From positions 1 to 6,898 of the forward strand of contig CAZLVB010000038.1 of the NCBI GenBank assembly GCA_964562855.1: a stretch of 6,898 nt of DNA. The letters are read 5' to 3'. A program made the position numbers and the translations under genes. Under the pieces are notes generated by a model. That model was not told the origin of the DNA and searched no databases. It saw only the letters and a program-made list of their open reading frames with translations. Every line of letters begins with the position of its first letter. The first letter of the stretch is position 1. This DNA comes from 2-12-FULL-41-17 sp964562855. Lineage in GTDB: Bacteria; Patescibacteriota; Microgenomatia; Curtissbacterales; GWA2-41-24. Below are positions 5,751 through 6,898 of the stretch, one piece after another.

Positions 5751-6850
5751 GTTGTTATCTTGTTTAATTTATTTTGCTTGATTGCTTCCTTAATTTCCAT
5801 AGCTACACGTCTGCCCATACTCAATGACTGACCGTACAAATAACCACTATAAGGAGTGGCGTTGATTCCAGGAGATCCTGGCATTCGAGGAGCAACGTCG
5901 TAAACTACGATTTCAAGTTTTGGAAAAATCGGCCGGATAAGTGATTGAAGAGCAAAAGGACCAATTATTCCCGGATCAACAATTTCGCGAGTAGTTTTGA
6001 TGAATTTTTCGCCTATATCCATTGCATCTTCCATTAACGATTCGGGTAGTGTTACAGCTGTGTGGCCCATTTCCTTATATGTCACCTCAATCCGTTTTAG
6101 TACTTCTTCTTGTTGGGGTGATGGCAATCTCAAAAAACCGTCAAGATTTGCCTGTCTTCTCGTATCGGTCCCAACAAGCTCCAATCTTTGATTGAGAGGA
6201 GAATAAAAAAAGTTAAAGTTAACAGATGTTCCAATAACGAATTCTTCAATGACTGCCTTTTCAAGACTTTCTTTGGATATTAAATTAGAAGAAATTCTTT
6301 TCTTCCCTTCGGCAAAAAATTCTTCAGGGGAAGCGGCCAGAAAAAATCCTCTTTCGAAGGACACTTTTTGTTGCTGGGCTTTGACAATTACCAGCCGGTC
6401 TATGTCCTCTGGCTTATTAAAAATCAAAGGGTACTTAATGCCGGCTTTTTGTAAAAGATCATACTGATTCGGTTTTTGATCTCGTTCCTCAAACCTCAAT
6501 AATTTCCTGTTACCGAACATGAGTACTGAGAAATTATTTTCTATAGCATCATAATCTGCGATATAAACCTCAAATGATCTATGCGGAATAAAAATGCAAT
6601 TTTTTGTTTTTAGGGTTTTTTGGATTTTTGGGGAAAGGATATCCTTAAACTTTTCTACATAAAGAACTTCATCGACGCAACCCAGTCTTCCACTTGTTTT
6701 AAAATACAAATCATATGTTTTATCCCGGCCTTTTTCGACAATTGCTAGTGTCTTAAATCCTTCATCTTTTGCCCCACGGCAGACATCGAGCGCGGAATGT
6801 GACCCAAGGACGGCAATGGTGTAGCTTTTTTTGATTATTGATTTAGACAT
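5747..6850 (-). CDS. purP: PurP-type formate-dependent FAICAR synthetase (ATP-grasp), archaeal-like
   Basis: Predicted to make FAICAR from AICAR, formate and ATP, replacing the folate-dependent transformylase half of PurH. The 367-aa protein aligns along its length with recalled M. jannaschii PurP: LGSHSALD (15-22), IPHRSF (88-93), MFGNRKLLRFE (111-121), FFYSPL (214-219), GPFALQSL (297-304), PYSGYLYGQSLSMGRRVAMEI (pieces within 333-353). Positions known to bind AICAR in that enzyme are kept (His18, Ser92, Asn235). Of the two Mg-binding positions, Gln302 is kept and Glu is replaced by Asp318. The Gly-rich ATP loop (GARGGRGYF in M. jannaschii) is changed to residues 159-170 ending ERGFF. The start ATG is fixed by an in-frame TGA six bases upstream. 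It overlaps the purA stop by 8 bp and purB by 4 bp. The AICAR product of the neighbouring PurB supports the role; a PurP paralogue of other function is the alternative. Confidence 0.88.
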   Translation of the reverse strand: MSKSIIKKSYTIAVLGSHSALDVCRGAKDEGFKTLAIVEKGRDKTYDLYFKTSGRLGCVDEVLYVEKFKDILSPKIQKTLKTKNCIFIPHRSFEVYIADYDAIENNFSVLMFGNRKLLRFEERDQKPNQYDLLQKAGIKYPLIFNKPEDIDRLVIVKAQQQKVSFERGFFLAASPEEFFAEGKKRISSNLISKESLEKAVIEEFVIGTSVNFNFFYSPLNQRLELVGTDTRRQANLDGFLRLPSPQQEEVLKRIEVTYKEMGHTAVTLPESLMEDAMDIGEKFIKTTREIVDPGIIGPFALQSLIRPIFPKLEIVVYDVAPRMPGSPGINATPYSGYLYGQSLSMGRRVAMEIKEAIKQNKLNKITT

Positions 6851-6898
6851 ATATCACCTGTCCTCTTTCCGGTCCTACCGATATAAAGGTAACAGGAA
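6843..6898 (-). CDS. purA: Adenylosuccinate synthetase, C-terminal end only
   Basis: The frame entering from the window edge reads PVTFISVGPERGQVIYV and stops at TAA (6845-6843). SVGPER matches the conserved C-terminus of adenylosuccinate synthetase (E. coli ISTGPDR, whose Ser414-Gly416 contact the GTP guanine base, from memory). The enzyme joins IMP and aspartate using GTP to make adenylosuccinate, the substrate of PurB two genes downstream. The stop lies inside codons 2-3 of purP, an 8-bp overlap, so the genes are co-transcribed. The other two frames of this segment are stopped (TAG at about 6877-6875) or run into purP with no known motif. The fragment is only 17 residues long, so the identification rests on one motif plus context. 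Confidence 0.75.
   Translation of the reverse strand, partial: PVTFISVGPERGQVIYV
6854..6865 (-). promoter_or_regulatory. Ribosome-binding site of purP
   Basis: On the minus strand GAGGA (6865-6861) lies 10 nt and AGGTG (6859-6855) 4 nt before the purP ATG. This is the only clear Shine-Dalgarno sequence seen in the operon, and it sits within the last codons of purA. The other internal genes have overlaps and no evident site. Confidence 0.55.

Overview
The window is almost entirely coding and holds the distal part of a tightly packed purine-nucleotide operon on the minus strand. Read 6898 to 712 it runs purA (only the last 17 codons are in the window), purP, purB, purE, purC, guaA and an ITPase/RdgB gene. 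One plus-strand HAD-family phosphatase gene (69-734) converges on the end of the operon, and the two stop-codon ends overlap by 23 bp. Successive operon genes overlap by 8, 4, 4 and 4 bp, then come a 17-bp gap before guaA and a 1-bp overlap (TAATG) before rdgB.

Organism: the DNA is AT-rich, TGA is used as a normal stop, genes are gapless and Shine-Dalgarno sites are scarce. GuaA is the fused bacterial type, PurE is class I, PurB and PurC are the longer versions, and the formyl-transfer step is assigned to an archaeal-type PurP. This combination suggests a Patescibacteria/CPR bacterium (perhaps Microgenomates-like). That placement is inference from gene style, not from a marker gene.

Pathway logic: PurE, PurC, PurB and PurP are consecutive steps from N5-CAIR to FAICAR. 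PurA plus PurB convert IMP to AMP, GuaA converts XMP to GMP, and the ITPase removes deaminated purine nucleotides. The IMP cyclohydrolase (PurH C-terminal activity or PurO), PurK, GuaB and the early steps are not in this window.

Most interesting signal: guaA carries a 66-bp (22-codon) in-frame insertion at about 1505-1574. It is bounded by 4-bp AAGG direct repeats, contains a perfect 11-bp hairpin followed by a GC-rich second hairpin of the dispersed 'TCGACAAGCTC' palindrome type, and when removed in silico it restores the usual GuaA sequence. This looks like a small palindromic mobile repeat that is tolerated inside an essential enzyme. Other points are an extended -10 promoter that would give leaderless guaA mRNA, a similar -10 directly before the HAD gene, a terminator for the HAD gene encoded antisense to the conserved ISHR codons of the ITPase, an unusual His-to-Ala change in PurE, a divergent PurP, and a 10-bp perfect hairpin inside purB.
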